Below, one piece after another: positions 1-7,914 of a stretch of 64,000 nt of DNA. A program made the position numbers and the translations under genes. The stretch's first letter is position 1, and each line of letters opens with the position of its first letter. The DNA comes from Bradyrhizobium erythrophlei (lineage in GTDB: Bacteria; Pseudomonadota; Alphaproteobacteria; Rhizobiales; Xanthobacteraceae), in the NCBI GenBank assembly GCA_900129675.1, contig FSRD01000001.1, positions 2,593,501 through 2,657,500 on the forward strand, read 5' to 3'. The notes beneath the pieces were generated by a model, which was given only the letters and a program-made list of their open reading frames with translations, ran no database searches and was not told the DNA's origin.

Positions 1-1
1 C

Positions 2-2506
2 ATCGGCCTCGAAGGACGCCTGCTCGAGCCCATGGTCGACGGCCGGGCCGCGACCTGGGATGCCGCGCTTGAGTATGTAGCGGACGGATTCAGCAAGGCT
101 ATCCGGGAATACGGGCCGGATTCGGTGGCCTTCTACGTTTCGGGTCAGCTTCTCACCGAGGATTACTACGTCGTCAACAAGCTCGCGAAAGGCTTTGTCG
201 GCACCGCCAATATCGACACCAATTCGCGGCTGTGCATGGCCTCCAGCGTGGCCGGCCACAAGCGCGCGTTCGGCAGCGATACGGTTCCCGGCTGCTATGA
301 AGATCTGGAACTAGCCGACCTCATGGTGCTTGTCGGATCCAATGCGGCCTGGTGCCATCCCGTCCTTCACCAGCGCATGATGGCGGCGAAGGCGAAAGAT
401 TCCGCTTGCCGCATTGTCGTCATCGACCCGCGCCGGACCGCGACATGCGAGGGCGCCGATCTGCATCTGGCTGTTCGTTCGGGCAGCGACTCCGTTCTGT
501 TCAACGGATTGCTGGCTTATCTCGCGAAGACGAAGGCGGCCGACGGCGCATTCGTGGGTAACTTCACCACCGGCGCGGAGGCAGCACTTGCGCAAGTCGC
601 CGGCCAGACCGTGGCGCATACCGCTGATGTCTGCGGGCTGTCGGGCGGCGCGCTCGAATTGTTTTTCGACTGGTTCGCCAAGACCGAACGGGTCGTAACG
701 CTCTATTCCCAGGGTATCAATCAGTCGAGCAGCGGCGTCGACAAGGTCAATGCGATCATCAACTGCCATCTGCTGACCGGCCGGATCGGACGGCCCGGCA
801 TGGGGCCGTTTTCGCTGACGGGCCAGCCCAACGCGATGGGCGGCCGCGAAGTCGGCGGGCTCGCCAATCAACTCGCCGCCCATATGGAGATCGAGAACCC
901 GCAGCATCGCGAACTGGTGCAGCGGTTCTGGCGTTCGCCTGTGATCGCGGACAAGGCCGGGCTCAAGGCGGTCGATATGTTCGAGGCGATGGCCGATCGC
1001 CGCATCAAGGCGGTCTGGATCATGTCCACGAATCCGCTGGTCAGCCTGCCGGACGCCAATCGTGCGCGCGCCGCGCTCGATAGCTGCGATCTCGTCGTGG
1101 TGTCGGATTGCATGCAGCATACCGACACCACGCGCCAGGCCCATGTGCTGCTGCCCGCCACGGCCTGGGGCGAAAAGGACGGCACCGTCACCAATTCCGA
1201 GCGCCGCATATCCAGGCAGCGGCCGTTCCTGCCGGCTCCCGGCGCCGCGCGGTCCGATTGGCGGATCGTCTGCGATGTCGCCCGCCGCATGGGGTTTTCC
1301 GGTTTCGACTACACCAACGTGGCCGAGATCTTTCGCGAGCATGCGTCGCTCTCCGGCTTTGAAAATCGTGGCGCGCGGGATTTCGATCTCTCTGCGCTCG
1401 GCGCGCTCGATGATCGCGCCTACGATGCGCTGGCGCCGGTGCAATGGCCGGTAACGCCGGATTATCCGACCGGCACGCCGCGGCTGTTCGAAACCGGAGG
1501 ATTCTTCACGCCGGATCGCAAGGCGCGCTTTATCCCGGTCATGCCGCGCCCGCCCAAAAACGCAACCAGCCGCGAATATCCCCTGGTCCTCAACACCGGC
1601 CGCATTCGCGACCAGTGGCATACGATGACGCGGACCGGCAAGTCGCCGCGGCTGATGATGCATATGTTCGAGCCGTGTGCGGAATTCCATCCGGACGATG
1701 CGCGCAAGGCCGGCCTCGACGACGGCGCGCTCGCCCGTCTGTCCAGCCCCTGGGGCCAGATGGTGGCGCGCGTGACCGTCACCGCCGAACAGCGGCGCGG
1801 CTGCGTGTTCGTGCCGATGCACTGGAACGACGAATATGCCGGCGACGGCCTCATCAACGCGCTGGTCAATCCCGCCACCGATCCGATATCCGGACAGCCG
1901 GAATCCAAACACACGCCAGTGAAGGCGGAACCTCATCTACCGAAATGGCATGCCTTTATCCTCAGCCGTCACGAGATCGAACGCCCGCAGACGGGCTACT
2001 GGGTTTCCGGACGCGCGGGCAATTGCTGGCGCATGGAGCTGGCGATGGAGGAACGGCCGGCGAGCTGGCGCGACTGGGCGCGCGCGCAGCTCCGCGCCGA
2101 GGATGCCGATATCGATTGGATCGCCTATCGCGATCCCAGCATCGGCCGCTATCGCTATGCGAGCATTCGCGACGGGCGGTTGGAGGGTTGCATCTTCGTC
2201 GCACGCGACCACAAACTCGTCTCGCGTTCCTGGCTGACCAGTCTGTTCGCAGAAGAGACGCTCTCGCCGAAGGCGCGGATGTCGCTACTGACAGGGCAGC
2301 CGCTGGAAGCCGGCGAAGATATCGGGCCGATCGTCTGCTCGTGCTTCGGCGTCGGTCAGCGCCAGATCTCGGCCGAGATCCTCAAAGGCGCCAATATCGA
2401 AGCCATCGGTCGGCGGCTGAAAGCCGGCACCAATTGCGGCGCCTGCAAGCCGGAGATCGGCAAACTGCTGGCCAACGCGCCGGCCGCGAAACCCCAGCCG
2501 GCGTAG
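2..2506 (+). CDS. nasA: Assimilatory nitrate reductase, large subunit (5' end outside window)
   Basis: Molybdopterin oxidoreductase that reduces nitrate to nitrite in the cytoplasm for nitrogen assimilation. The reading frame is already open at base 2, so the N-terminal [4Fe-4S] cysteine segment is cut off; 834 residues remain, close to the family length minus roughly 60-80. Visible blocks are the MopB core (NSRLCMASSV, LVGSNAAWCHP, SQGINQSSSG, MGGREVGGLANQL), a molydopterin dinucleotide-binding domain (LNTGRIRDQWHTMTRTG) and a C-terminal BFD-like [2Fe-2S] domain with CSCF and CGAC cysteine pairs. A C-terminal BFD domain is typical of ferredoxin/NADH-linked NasA rather than respiratory NarG or NapA. 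A convergent cupin gene follows 18 bases later. Confidence 0.93.
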   Translation: MGLEGRLLEPMVDGRAATWDAALEYVADGFSKAIREYGPDSVAFYVSGQLLTEDYYVVNKLAKGFVGTANIDTNSRLCMASSVAGHKRAFGSDTVPGCYEDLELADLMVLVGSNAAWCHPVLHQRMMAAKAKDSACRIVVIDPRRTATCEGADLHLAVRSGSDSVLFNGLLAYLAKTKAADGAFVGNFTTGAEAALAQVAGQTVAHTADVCGLSGGALELFFDWFAKTERVVTLYSQGINQSSSGVDKVNAIINCHLLTGRIGRPGMGPFSLTGQPNAMGGREVGGLANQLAAHMEIENPQHRELVQRFWRSPVIADKAGLKAVDMFEAMADRRIKAVWIMSTNPLVSLPDANRARAALDSCDLVVVSDCMQHTDTTRQAHVLLPATAWGEKDGTVTNSERRISRQRPFLPAPGAARSDWRIVCDVARRMGFSGFDYTNVAEIFREHASLSGFENRGARDFDLSALGALDDRAYDALAPVQWPVTPDYPTGTPRLFETGGFFTPDRKARFIPVMPRPPKNATSREYPLVLNTGRIRDQWHTMTRTGKSPRLMMHMFEPCAEFHPDDARKAGLDDGALARLSSPWGQMVARVTVTAEQRRGCVFVPMHWNDEYAGDGLINALVNPATDPISGQPESKHTPVKAEPHLPKWHAFILSRHEIERPQTGYWVSGRAGNCWRMELAMEERPASWRDWARAQLRAEDADIDWIAYRDPSIGRYRYASIRDGRLEGCIFVARDHKLVSRSWLTSLFAEETLSPKARMSLLTGQPLEAGEDIGPIVCSCFGVGQRQISAEILKGANIEAIGRRLKAGTNCGACKPEIGKLLANAPAAKPQPA

Positions 2507-2524
2507 GTTTTCGCGCTCGGTAAC

Positions 2525-3703
2525 CTATTTGGCCGGTCCATTCCTGTCGGTGATGAAGACGTCATGATGCGGGAATTTCTCGACCAATTCCGGCGGCTGG
2601 CTGAAATTGGTGGCGAGCACGTCGGCGGGGTTTCCCGCGATCCATTGTGACAGGTCAATGCCCTCATAGATCCCGGTGTTGAACCCGATCAGGATCCGCG
2701 CGGGCTTGTCGCCGACATTCTCGATCGAGTGCCCGTAGCCCTGCGGGATGTAGCCGACGTCGCCCTGGTCCAACTGTTCGGTGCGGAAGCGGCCATGGGA
2801 GCCGAACAAGGTGACGCTGACGGTGCCGTCGATGACGTATTGCCATTCGTCGGCGGTCGGATGCCAGTGCAGCGTGCGCAGCCCGCCGGGATCAAGCTCG
2901 AGTATGACGCCGGTGATGGTCTTCGCGATCGGGAAGCGGCTGGAATCGACCCGCCACTCGCGGCCGCCCCGATAGACCGCGAGCGGCGGCTGCGCCAGCA
3001 GGCGATACTTGTGCGTCTCCGGCGGCAGCACCCATCCCTGCAGCGGCGCCGTCTGCTCGGCGGGCGGCAGCTTGCCGCGGGCAAAATACACTTCTTCCCT
3101 GGGGAAGCTGTCGAACACAGATTCGGGCACGCCGAAATTCTTCGCCAGCAGCGGTTTTGGTGCGTGTCCGATCCAGTCGGTGATGCTGAAGGTGCCGAAC
3201 TCTGAAAAGTAGCCATTGTCGAAGATCAGGATGAAATGACAGGGCTTGTCGCCGAGACATTGCAGCATGTGGCCGTGACCGCGCGGAAAATACCAGACGT
3301 CGCCGGGCTCGAAGTCGTTGGTGTCGGCGCGGCCGGCGGGATCGATCACCGTGGTGCGAACGCGCCCCTCGATGACGAACGCCCACTCGGCCGCGGTGGC
3401 GTGCCAGTGCAACTCGCGCATCGCGCCGGGCTCGAGCCGCATCGAAACCCCAGCGATTCCCTTGGAGATCGGCAGTTGCTCGACGGTTGCTTCCTTGCCG
3501 TAGCTGTTGCCGATGACCTTGCCCTCCGACTTCTCCAGCGCGAACTTGAAGGTCGGCAGATCCTTGCCGGACAAAACCGGATCCGGAACGTTGTTCATGA
3601 AGCTGGGATCGCCGGCGAGTGCCGGTTGCGCCCCGCTCAACGTTGCCAGCGAGGCGATCCCGGCTGCCGCGACCAGAAACTCCCGGCGTTGCGGATCCGA
3701 CAT
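2525..3703 (-). CDS. Tat-exported bicupin, oxalate decarboxylase family
   Basis: A 392-residue bicupin that probably converts oxalate to formate and CO2 (or oxidises it) using manganese in the periplasm. The N-terminus has a twin-arginine signal (QRREFL at 6-10, hydrophobic stretch, ALA-GD cleavage near 30). Both cupin domains keep a complete metal set: H99, H101, E106, H145 in the first and H279, H281, E286, H325 in the second, matching the Bacillus OxdC arrangement. The mobile lid that controls decarboxylase versus oxidase activity reads SEFGT at 167-171 in place of SENST; the proton-donor Glu (E168) is present. The gene lies 191 bases downstream of the CBS gene on the same strand, with a 9-bp palindrome between them. 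Confidence 0.85.
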   Translation of the reverse strand: MSDPQRREFLVAAAGIASLATLSGAQPALAGDPSFMNNVPDPVLSGKDLPTFKFALEKSEGKVIGNSYGKEATVEQLPISKGIAGVSMRLEPGAMRELHWHATAAEWAFVIEGRVRTTVIDPAGRADTNDFEPGDVWYFPRGHGHMLQCLGDKPCHFILIFDNGYFSEFGTFSITDWIGHAPKPLLAKNFGVPESVFDSFPREEVYFARGKLPPAEQTAPLQGWVLPPETHKYRLLAQPPLAVYRGGREWRVDSSRFPIAKTITGVILELDPGGLRTLHWHPTADEWQYVIDGTVSVTLFGSHGRFRTEQLDQGDVGYIPQGYGHSIENVGDKPARILIGFNTGIYEGIDLSQWIAGNPADVLATNFSQPPELVEKFPHHDVFITDRNGPAK

Positions 3704-3830
3704 GTTGCTCTCCCGATAGACGAAGCAATCCTCTCGCGCGCGGTCGGTCGGCCGCCGCTTAAACCAGGAAGCGTGATGAACTCACGTCGTCCAGCCGATC
3801 TGAGCCGTCATCCGATCCGCGAAGCTGACC

Positions 3831-3856
3831 CAACGACATTTCACGCCATGTCGTTG
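3831..3856. promoter_or_regulatory. Perfect 9-bp inverted repeat upstream of the bicupin gene
   Basis: CAACGACAT, 8-base spacer, ATGTCGTTG. It sits about 130 bases upstream of the bicupin start and 40 bases downstream of the CBS-protein stop. It has no T-run, so it looks more like an operator than an intrinsic terminator. The regulator is unknown. Confidence 0.4.
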
Positions 3857-3894
3857 ATTAGCACATTTCGGGCGGCAGGAGTGCCTGCCGTGCA

Positions 3895-4317
3895 TCAGTG
3901 ATGGGCCGAAACGCTCTTGACGCACTCGGTCAGCAAATCGCCGGACGCGGAGGAATGGCTGAGGTCACCGAGGCTGATCATGCCGACCATCCGCTTGCTC
4001 TTGTTGATCACCGGCAGCCTGCGGACCTTGAGCGTCTCCATATGGTGCACCGCCTTGGCGAGGTCGTCATCCTCGCGGCAGCAATGGATACCTTCGGTCA
4101 TCACATCGCGCGCCATCGCGCGGCCGGCATCGAACTTGCTTTTTGCAAGCCCCTTGCAGACGATGTCGCGGTCGGTCACCATTCCGACGAGTTGGTCATC
4201 CTCTCCAATCGGGATGCAGCCGATGTCGTGTTCCCGCATCAATTTCGCGATTTCGGTGATGGGCGTATTGGGGCTAACCCAGTCGACGCCCTTGTGCATC
4301 ACTTCCTTGACTTTCAT
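3895..4317 (-). CDS. Two-CBS-domain protein
   Basis: A 140-residue cytosolic protein made almost entirely of a CBS pair (Bateman module), which usually senses adenine nucleotides. CBS1 covers about residues 5-60 (MREHDIGCIPIGEDDQLVG, TDRDI) and CBS2 about 70-130 (VMTEGIHCC, VRRLPVINKSKRMVGMISL GDL). The start is set at MKVKEVM because GGGAG lies 8 bases upstream; an open frame continues 77 codons further 5' but is not protein-like. It stands alone, divergent from AMP nucleosidase 290 bases away. No effector domain is attached, so its partner is unknown. Confidence 0.85.
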   Translation of the reverse strand: MKVKEVMHKGVDWVSPNTPITEIAKLMREHDIGCIPIGEDDQLVGMVTDRDIVCKGLAKSKFDAGRAMARDVMTEGIHCCREDDDLAKAVHHMETLKVRRLPVINKSKRMVGMISLGDLSHSSASGDLLTECVKSVSAHH

Positions 4318-4606
4318 GGCGGATCTCCCTGGTTGGGTTTCGGACACACTTGTTGCAACGCAGCACGTCCCCCCGGTGTTCTCCACTATACAACCAATCG
4401 GGTAGGGCGGGACCAGCGCCCGGCGTCGCACAGCATCATTCCTGCGCGATTGAACCCGACGATCGCCATTACCGTCGCCGCCATCCTCCGGAACATTTGA
4501 TGAGTGGAATCCGACAAATCCGCGCGTCTCGCATTGGACAGGGAACACTTCAGTCCACTAGCTTGATTGCCAGCGTCGTTGCGCGCGCCGGACGAGACCA
4601 AACGTA

Positions 4607-5407
4607 ATGAAACAGAAGAAGGACATCGTGGAAAACTGGCTGCCGCGTTACACCGGCTCGCCGCTTGCGGAATTCGGAGAATATGTTCTGCTGACCAACT
4701 TCGACAATTATGTCGAATGGTTCGCCGCGCAGCACGGCGTTTCGGTCAAGGGCATCGATCGGCCGATGCCCAATGCGACTGCCGAGGGGATCACCCTGAT
4801 CAACTTCGGCATGGGAAGCCCGAATGCCGCGACCGTGATGGATCTGTTAAGCGCCATTGCGCCGAAGGCCGTGTTGTTTCTCGGCAAATGTGGCGGGTTG
4901 AAACGCAAAAACCAGATCGGCGATTTGATCCTGCCGATTGCGGCCATTCGGGGTGAAGGTACTTCGAATGATTACCTGCCGCCGGAGGTCCCCGCGCTGC
5001 CCGCGTTCGAGCTGCAACGCGCGGTGTCGACGATGATCCGCGATCTCGGCCAGGATTATTGGACAGGTACCGTGTACACGACCAATCGTCGCGTCTGGGA
5101 ACACGATGATCACTTCAAGGATATGCTGCGTCGTACGCGAAGCATGGCGATCGACATGGAGACGGCGACAATCTTTGCCGTTGGATTCGCCAACCACATT
5201 TCGACCGGCGCGTTGCTTCTGGTGTCCGATCAGCCGATGATCCCGGAGGGTGTGAAGACGGAAGCGTCGGATCGGACCGTGACCGAGAACTATGTCGAAA
5301 TGCACATTAAAATCGGGATGGAGGCCTTGAAGGTCGTGCGGCGCCGTGGCCGCAGCGTCAAGCATTTGCGTTTCGAGGATGATTTCGATCGGGGGCGTGA
5401 GACGTAA
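4607..5407 (+). CDS. amn: AMP nucleosidase, short form
   Basis: A 266-residue PNP/UDP-phosphorylase-fold protein, likely hydrolysing AMP to adenine and ribose 5-phosphate in the cytoplasm. It corresponds to the catalytic part of E. coli Amn and has the length of the short AMN-like family. Visible blocks are NWLPRYTG at the N-terminus, INFGMGSPNAATVMDLL (phosphate/ribose loop), FLGKCGG, and AIDMETATIFAVGF with the ribose-binding ME pair, followed by LLLVSDQPM. The ATG is chosen because MKQKKDIVENWLPRYTG is family-like, although a GTG at 4629 has a better ribosome site. The 4318-4606 leader holds no gene. Confidence 0.85.
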   Translation: MKQKKDIVENWLPRYTGSPLAEFGEYVLLTNFDNYVEWFAAQHGVSVKGIDRPMPNATAEGITLINFGMGSPNAATVMDLLSAIAPKAVLFLGKCGGLKRKNQIGDLILPIAAIRGEGTSNDYLPPEVPALPAFELQRAVSTMIRDLGQDYWTGTVYTTNRRVWEHDDHFKDMLRRTRSMAIDMETATIFAVGFANHISTGALLLVSDQPMIPEGVKTEASDRTVTENYVEMHIKIGMEALKVVRRRGRSVKHLRFEDDFDRGRET

Positions 5408-5430
5408 AAAGGCGTCGCGTCTCGCCATGC

Positions 5431-5619
5431 TCATGCTTCAATCGGATTGCGGTGGTCCTGGATTTTTCCGCCTTGCAAGGTGATCAGGTCGCCGAATTGC
5501 AGCAACACGCCTTCGACGATGGCCGGCCGCAGGAATATTTGGTCGTCCACGTGCAGGCCGACCGCGGGCGGACCGGTGATGTTTTCCTGGTTGGCATTGT
5601 GGTGTGCGAACCCTGGCCC
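5431..5619 (-). pseudogene. C-terminal remnant of a DSD1/D-threonine-aldolase-like gene
   Basis: Sixty-two codons without a start, in the same frame as and directly behind the stop of the DNA glycosylase gene. The peptide contains HNANQENITGPPAVGLHVDD, IFLRP, EGVLLQFGDLI and GGKIQD, and ends in NPIEA. The pattern (rlRP..-LQFGDL-..GGkI.D) resembles the extreme C-terminus of PLP-dependent alanine-racemase-fold D-threonine aldolase/DSD1 proteins. The family assignment is from memory of that motif and is tentative. It looks like what remains after a deletion that joined two genes. Confidence 0.4.
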
Positions 5620-6342
5620 TCACTCCTCCCCATCGACAAACCGCGCCAGCGTCTCGGTGCTGTAATTCTCCCCGATCGACATCGCGCAAATCCGTGACAT
5701 CTGCGTGTAGGGCAGCCCCGTCTCCTTGGCCCAGGCGTTGAACTGCGCCTGCACCTTGGCGAGGTCGCGCTTGGAGGTGACCGTCTCGGCGACGTCGAGG
5801 CCGGCATCGCGCAGGCTCGCCACCACGTCCCTCGATGTCACAAAGCCGTCCCAGCCGAGGAAGCGCAACAGCATCTGGCCGGTATTGCCGCCGAGCCGGC
5901 TGCCGCGCCTGGCGAGCAGCGCCAGCAATCCGATCTCGTCGGAAGCGGGCCACTTCGCCAACATCTTGCCGAAGCTGCCATGTTCCTTCGCCGCGTCGCG
6001 GACGAAAGAGGCGTTGGTGCGCACAGACATGATCTTGGCGCCGTTGCGGACAATGCTCGCGTCCTTCATCAGGCCGTCCCAGAATTCATCGGGCTGCAAC
6101 GCAAGCCGGCCCGGCTCGAATCCGAGAAACGCTTTTTCAAAACCCTGCCATTTCGTCTCGATGACGCTCCAGGCGAAGCCGGCGCAAAACACCCGCCGGG
6201 TCATCTCCGCCAGCGCGCGGTCGTCGCGCAACCTGGCAAGCGCCTTCAGGTCTGGCTTGGGCGGCAGCAGCTTGTTCAGCGCCTTCGGCCCGCCCTTGCG
6301 CTTCTCGGCGCGGGCGCGGATCGTCTTGAACGGGGTGGTCAT
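5620..6342 (-). CDS. DNA-3-methyladenine glycosylase I family protein
   Basis: A 240-residue helix-hairpin-helix-like glycosylase of the Tag (Adenine_glyco) family, which removes 3-methyladenine from alkylated DNA. Visible family features are the FCAGFAWSVIETKWQGFEKAF block (the aromatic/Glu pocket of Tag), FEPGRLA, and the 'DASIVRN.AKI' segment matching the conserved D-x-x-I-I-R-N-x-x-K-I of Tag. ATG at 6342 is preferred; an in-frame TTG lies two codons upstream with AGGA 4 bases before it. The classical C-terminal zinc ligands of E. coli Tag are not obvious. It is followed immediately by an unrelated gene remnant in the same frame. Confidence 0.75.
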   Translation of the reverse strand: MTTPFKTIRARAEKRKGGPKALNKLLPPKPDLKALARLRDDRALAEMTRRVFCAGFAWSVIETKWQGFEKAFLGFEPGRLALQPDEFWDGLMKDASIVRNGAKIMSVRTNASFVRDAAKEHGSFGKMLAKWPASDEIGLLALLARRGSRLGGNTGQMLLRFLGWDGFVTSRDVVASLRDAGLDVAETVTSKRDLAKVQAQFNAWAKETGLPYTQMSRICAMSIGENYSTETLARFVDGEE

Positions 6343-6406
6343 GGACAAAATCCTGCGAAAGCCGGGGCTGGACCCGTAGTGACGCTATGCGCAGAGCGTT
6401 GCCACT

Positions 6407-6808
6407 TCAAGCAAGCCAATTTTCTACGTTCAAACCGCGGATGCGTTTGAACTCGCCAGAATTGGCGGTCACGATCGTGGCGCCGGTCGCATAGGCGTGG
6501 GCGGCGATCAGGAGGTCGTTGCCGCCGATCGGCTTGCCGGCCGCTTCCAGTTCTGATCGGATTCCGCCGTATTCGGCATCGGCCGGTACCTCGAACGGCA
6601 GCACGTCGATCTCGCCAAGCAGATCTTCGACGGCCTTGAGTAGCCGCTGCGAGCCGCTCTTTGCGCATCCGTAGCGGAGTTCGGCGGCCACGATGATACT
6701 GGTGCAGATGTTGTCCTCGCCAACCCTGGCAATTCGTTTCGCGGCTTTGCCCTGCGGATTCCGGATCAGATCCGACATGATGTTGGTGTCCAGCATGTAG
6801 CGGGTCAA
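6407..6808 (-). CDS. vapC: VapC-type PIN-domain toxin
   Basis: A 133-residue PIN ribonuclease, toxin half of a type II toxin-antitoxin system that cleaves RNA when free of VapB. The acidic active-site residues are in place: D7 (YMLDTN), E43 (VAAELRYG) and D98 (GGNDLLIAAHA), with TANSGEF at 114-120 where VapC proteins usually carry T-x-N. The likely start is a TTG whose bases overlap the antitoxin stop (TTGA), implying translational coupling; an ATG four codons in is the alternative. Co-transcribed with vapB. Confidence 0.88.
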   Translation of the reverse strand: MTRYMLDTNIMSDLIRNPQGKAAKRIARVGEDNICTSIIVAAELRYGCAKSGSQRLLKAVEDLLGEIDVLPFEVPADAEYGGIRSELEAAGKPIGGNDLLIAAHAYATGATIVTANSGEFKRIRGLNVENWLA

Positions 6809-7041
6809 AACACTTTCTCCTGCACGGGCACGGGATCGACGATCTCGGGAAAGTCCTCTTCCAGCGGCTTCATCGTCTTGAGCAGAGCGACCAGCCCGCG
6901 CTTGCGCACCGGCTCGATCACCAAACGATCGCCGTCACGGTGCATGATGGCTTCATCGCCCGGCAGTTCGAACTCCACGGGAATCCGGACCGCCTGGTTG
7001 CGGCCATTGCGGAATAGTTTGACGTGTCTCTGCTCGGGCAT
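6805..7041 (-). CDS. vapB: VapB-type antitoxin, AbrB/SpoVT fold
   Basis: A 78-residue antitoxin with an N-terminal swapped-hairpin AbrB DNA-binding domain (VKLFRNGRNQAVRIPVEFEL, residues 8-27) and an acidic, proline-rich tail (FPEIVDPVPVQEKVF) suited to occupying the VapC active site. The start is fixed by a perfect AGGAGG 8 bases upstream; the longer open frame further 5' is discarded. The gene overlaps vapC by 4 bases. A strong palindrome just upstream of its ribosome site is the probable autoregulatory operator. Confidence 0.88.
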   Translation of the reverse strand: MPEQRHVKLFRNGRNQAVRIPVEFELPGDEAIMHRDGDRLVIEPVRKRGLVALLKTMKPLEEDFPEIVDPVPVQEKVF

Positions 7042-7053
7042 ACGGCGCCCTCC

Positions 7054-7080
7054 TTGGCATATGCCATAGACATATGCCAA
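7054..7080. promoter_or_regulatory. vapBC operator palindrome
   Basis: TTGGCATATG, 7-base spacer, CATATGCCAA: perfect 10-bp arms starting 12 bases upstream of the vapB ATG and bordering its AGGAGG. Known VapBC complexes bind such inverted repeats to repress their own operon; its use here is inferred. Confidence 0.75.
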
Positions 7081-7141
7081 AATGCGCGCGGGCGCAAGAG
7101 GTCGCTCGGCGAAAGCGCCCGTTCGCAACCAGTTATCCGGA

Positions 7142-7570
7142 TCAATCCATCTTCGCGCCGGATTCCCGGATGATCCTGGTCCACTTCGCCATTTCATCGG
7201 CGAGTAATTTTCCAAACGCCTCGCCTGAAAGCGTGCCGGGCTCGGCGCCCAGTTCGGTAAAACACTTCTGCACATCAGGCATTTTCAGGATGGCGTCGAC
7301 GTCGCCTTCAAGCTTCGCCAGCACCGGCGCGGGCGTATTCGCCGGCGCCACCAGACCGAACCAGGCCGAGGCCTCGAAACCGGGCACGCCTGATTCCGCG
7401 ACCGTCGGCACGTCGGGCAACGCGCCGGCGCGGGTAGCGACCGCGATGGCGTTGATGAACTTGCCCTGAAACTGCGGCAGCACCGCCGGCATGTTGTCGA
7501 ACATCAAGGGGATATACCCCGCGATCAGGTCGTTCATCGCCGGCGCCGCGCCCTTGCAAGCCAGCGCGGA
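7142..7570 (-). pseudogene. Truncated Bug/TctC-type substrate-binding protein (C-terminal half)
   Basis: About 140 codons of a tripartite tricarboxylate transporter receptor. Typical C-terminal motifs are present (KGAAPAMNDLIAGYIPLMFD, LPDVPTVAESGVPGF, WFGLVAPANTP, ELGAEPGTLSGEAF), but the signal peptide and the first lobe are missing. The frame runs upstream to base 7570, where it abuts the stop codon of a degraded peptide gene, so the 5' half was lost in a rearrangement. The remaining ORF could start at the internal ATG (7537) but would not fold into a complete receptor. Confidence 0.85.
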
Positions 7571-7785
7571 TCATCCCTCTGGCGGACTGGCTGACCACTG
7601 CGGCACCCACGCACAACCCACCCACACATCCGGCGGTCCTGCAGGCGTGCCCCCCACCTGTGTTGCATTATTGGCCTGGGCGATAATGTTGCCGAAGTCG
7701 AAGACGCCGCCACTCATCGCATCCAGTTCGTCGTTGCTCAGTTCACGTTCGTGTTCATGTTCGAAGTGTCGTTGGTCCTGCTCAT
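7571..7785 (-). pseudogene. Double-glycine-leader peptide gene, frameshifted (copy 1)
   Basis: A good ribosome site (GGAG) precedes an ATG at 7785 whose frame stops after 15 codons. The shifted frame reads QDQRHFEHEHERELSNDELD and then AMSGG-VFDFGNIIAQ, a classic bacteriocin-type leader ending in GG followed by a core of about 45 residues ending in SPPEG. Restoring one base in codon 2 would give a single 71-residue ORF. The core start (VFDFGNII) matches that of copy 3 (SFELGNII), so the two are paralogues. It could be a pseudogene, a recoded gene or a base-call error. Confidence 0.6.
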
Positions 7786-7863
7786 GATCGCTTCTCCGTT
7801 AAGCCAGCCCGGACCATCCGTTGCTGGTGTGCAGCCACACTGGCGCAAGACATCTCGTCGCAC

Positions 7864-7879
7864 TGTGAAGCCGGTAACT
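7864..7879. promoter_or_regulatory. CRP-like half-palindrome upstream of peptide copy 1
   Basis: TGTGA-N6-TAACT located 79 bases upstream of the copy-1 start, at the position equivalent to the perfect site of copy 2. The whole block 7801-7889 aligns with 8071-8158, so leader and operator were duplicated with the gene. Confidence 0.4.
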
Positions 7880-7914
7880 GGCGACACCCCAAATCCGACA
7901 TTTCGTGATGGCCA

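Noticed and set aside
311..1936. Long minus-strand reading frame across the nitrate reductase gene
   Set aside because: High-GC antisense shadow: Arg/Gly/His-rich, no family motif, no ribosome site, while the plus strand encodes a clear molybdoenzyme.
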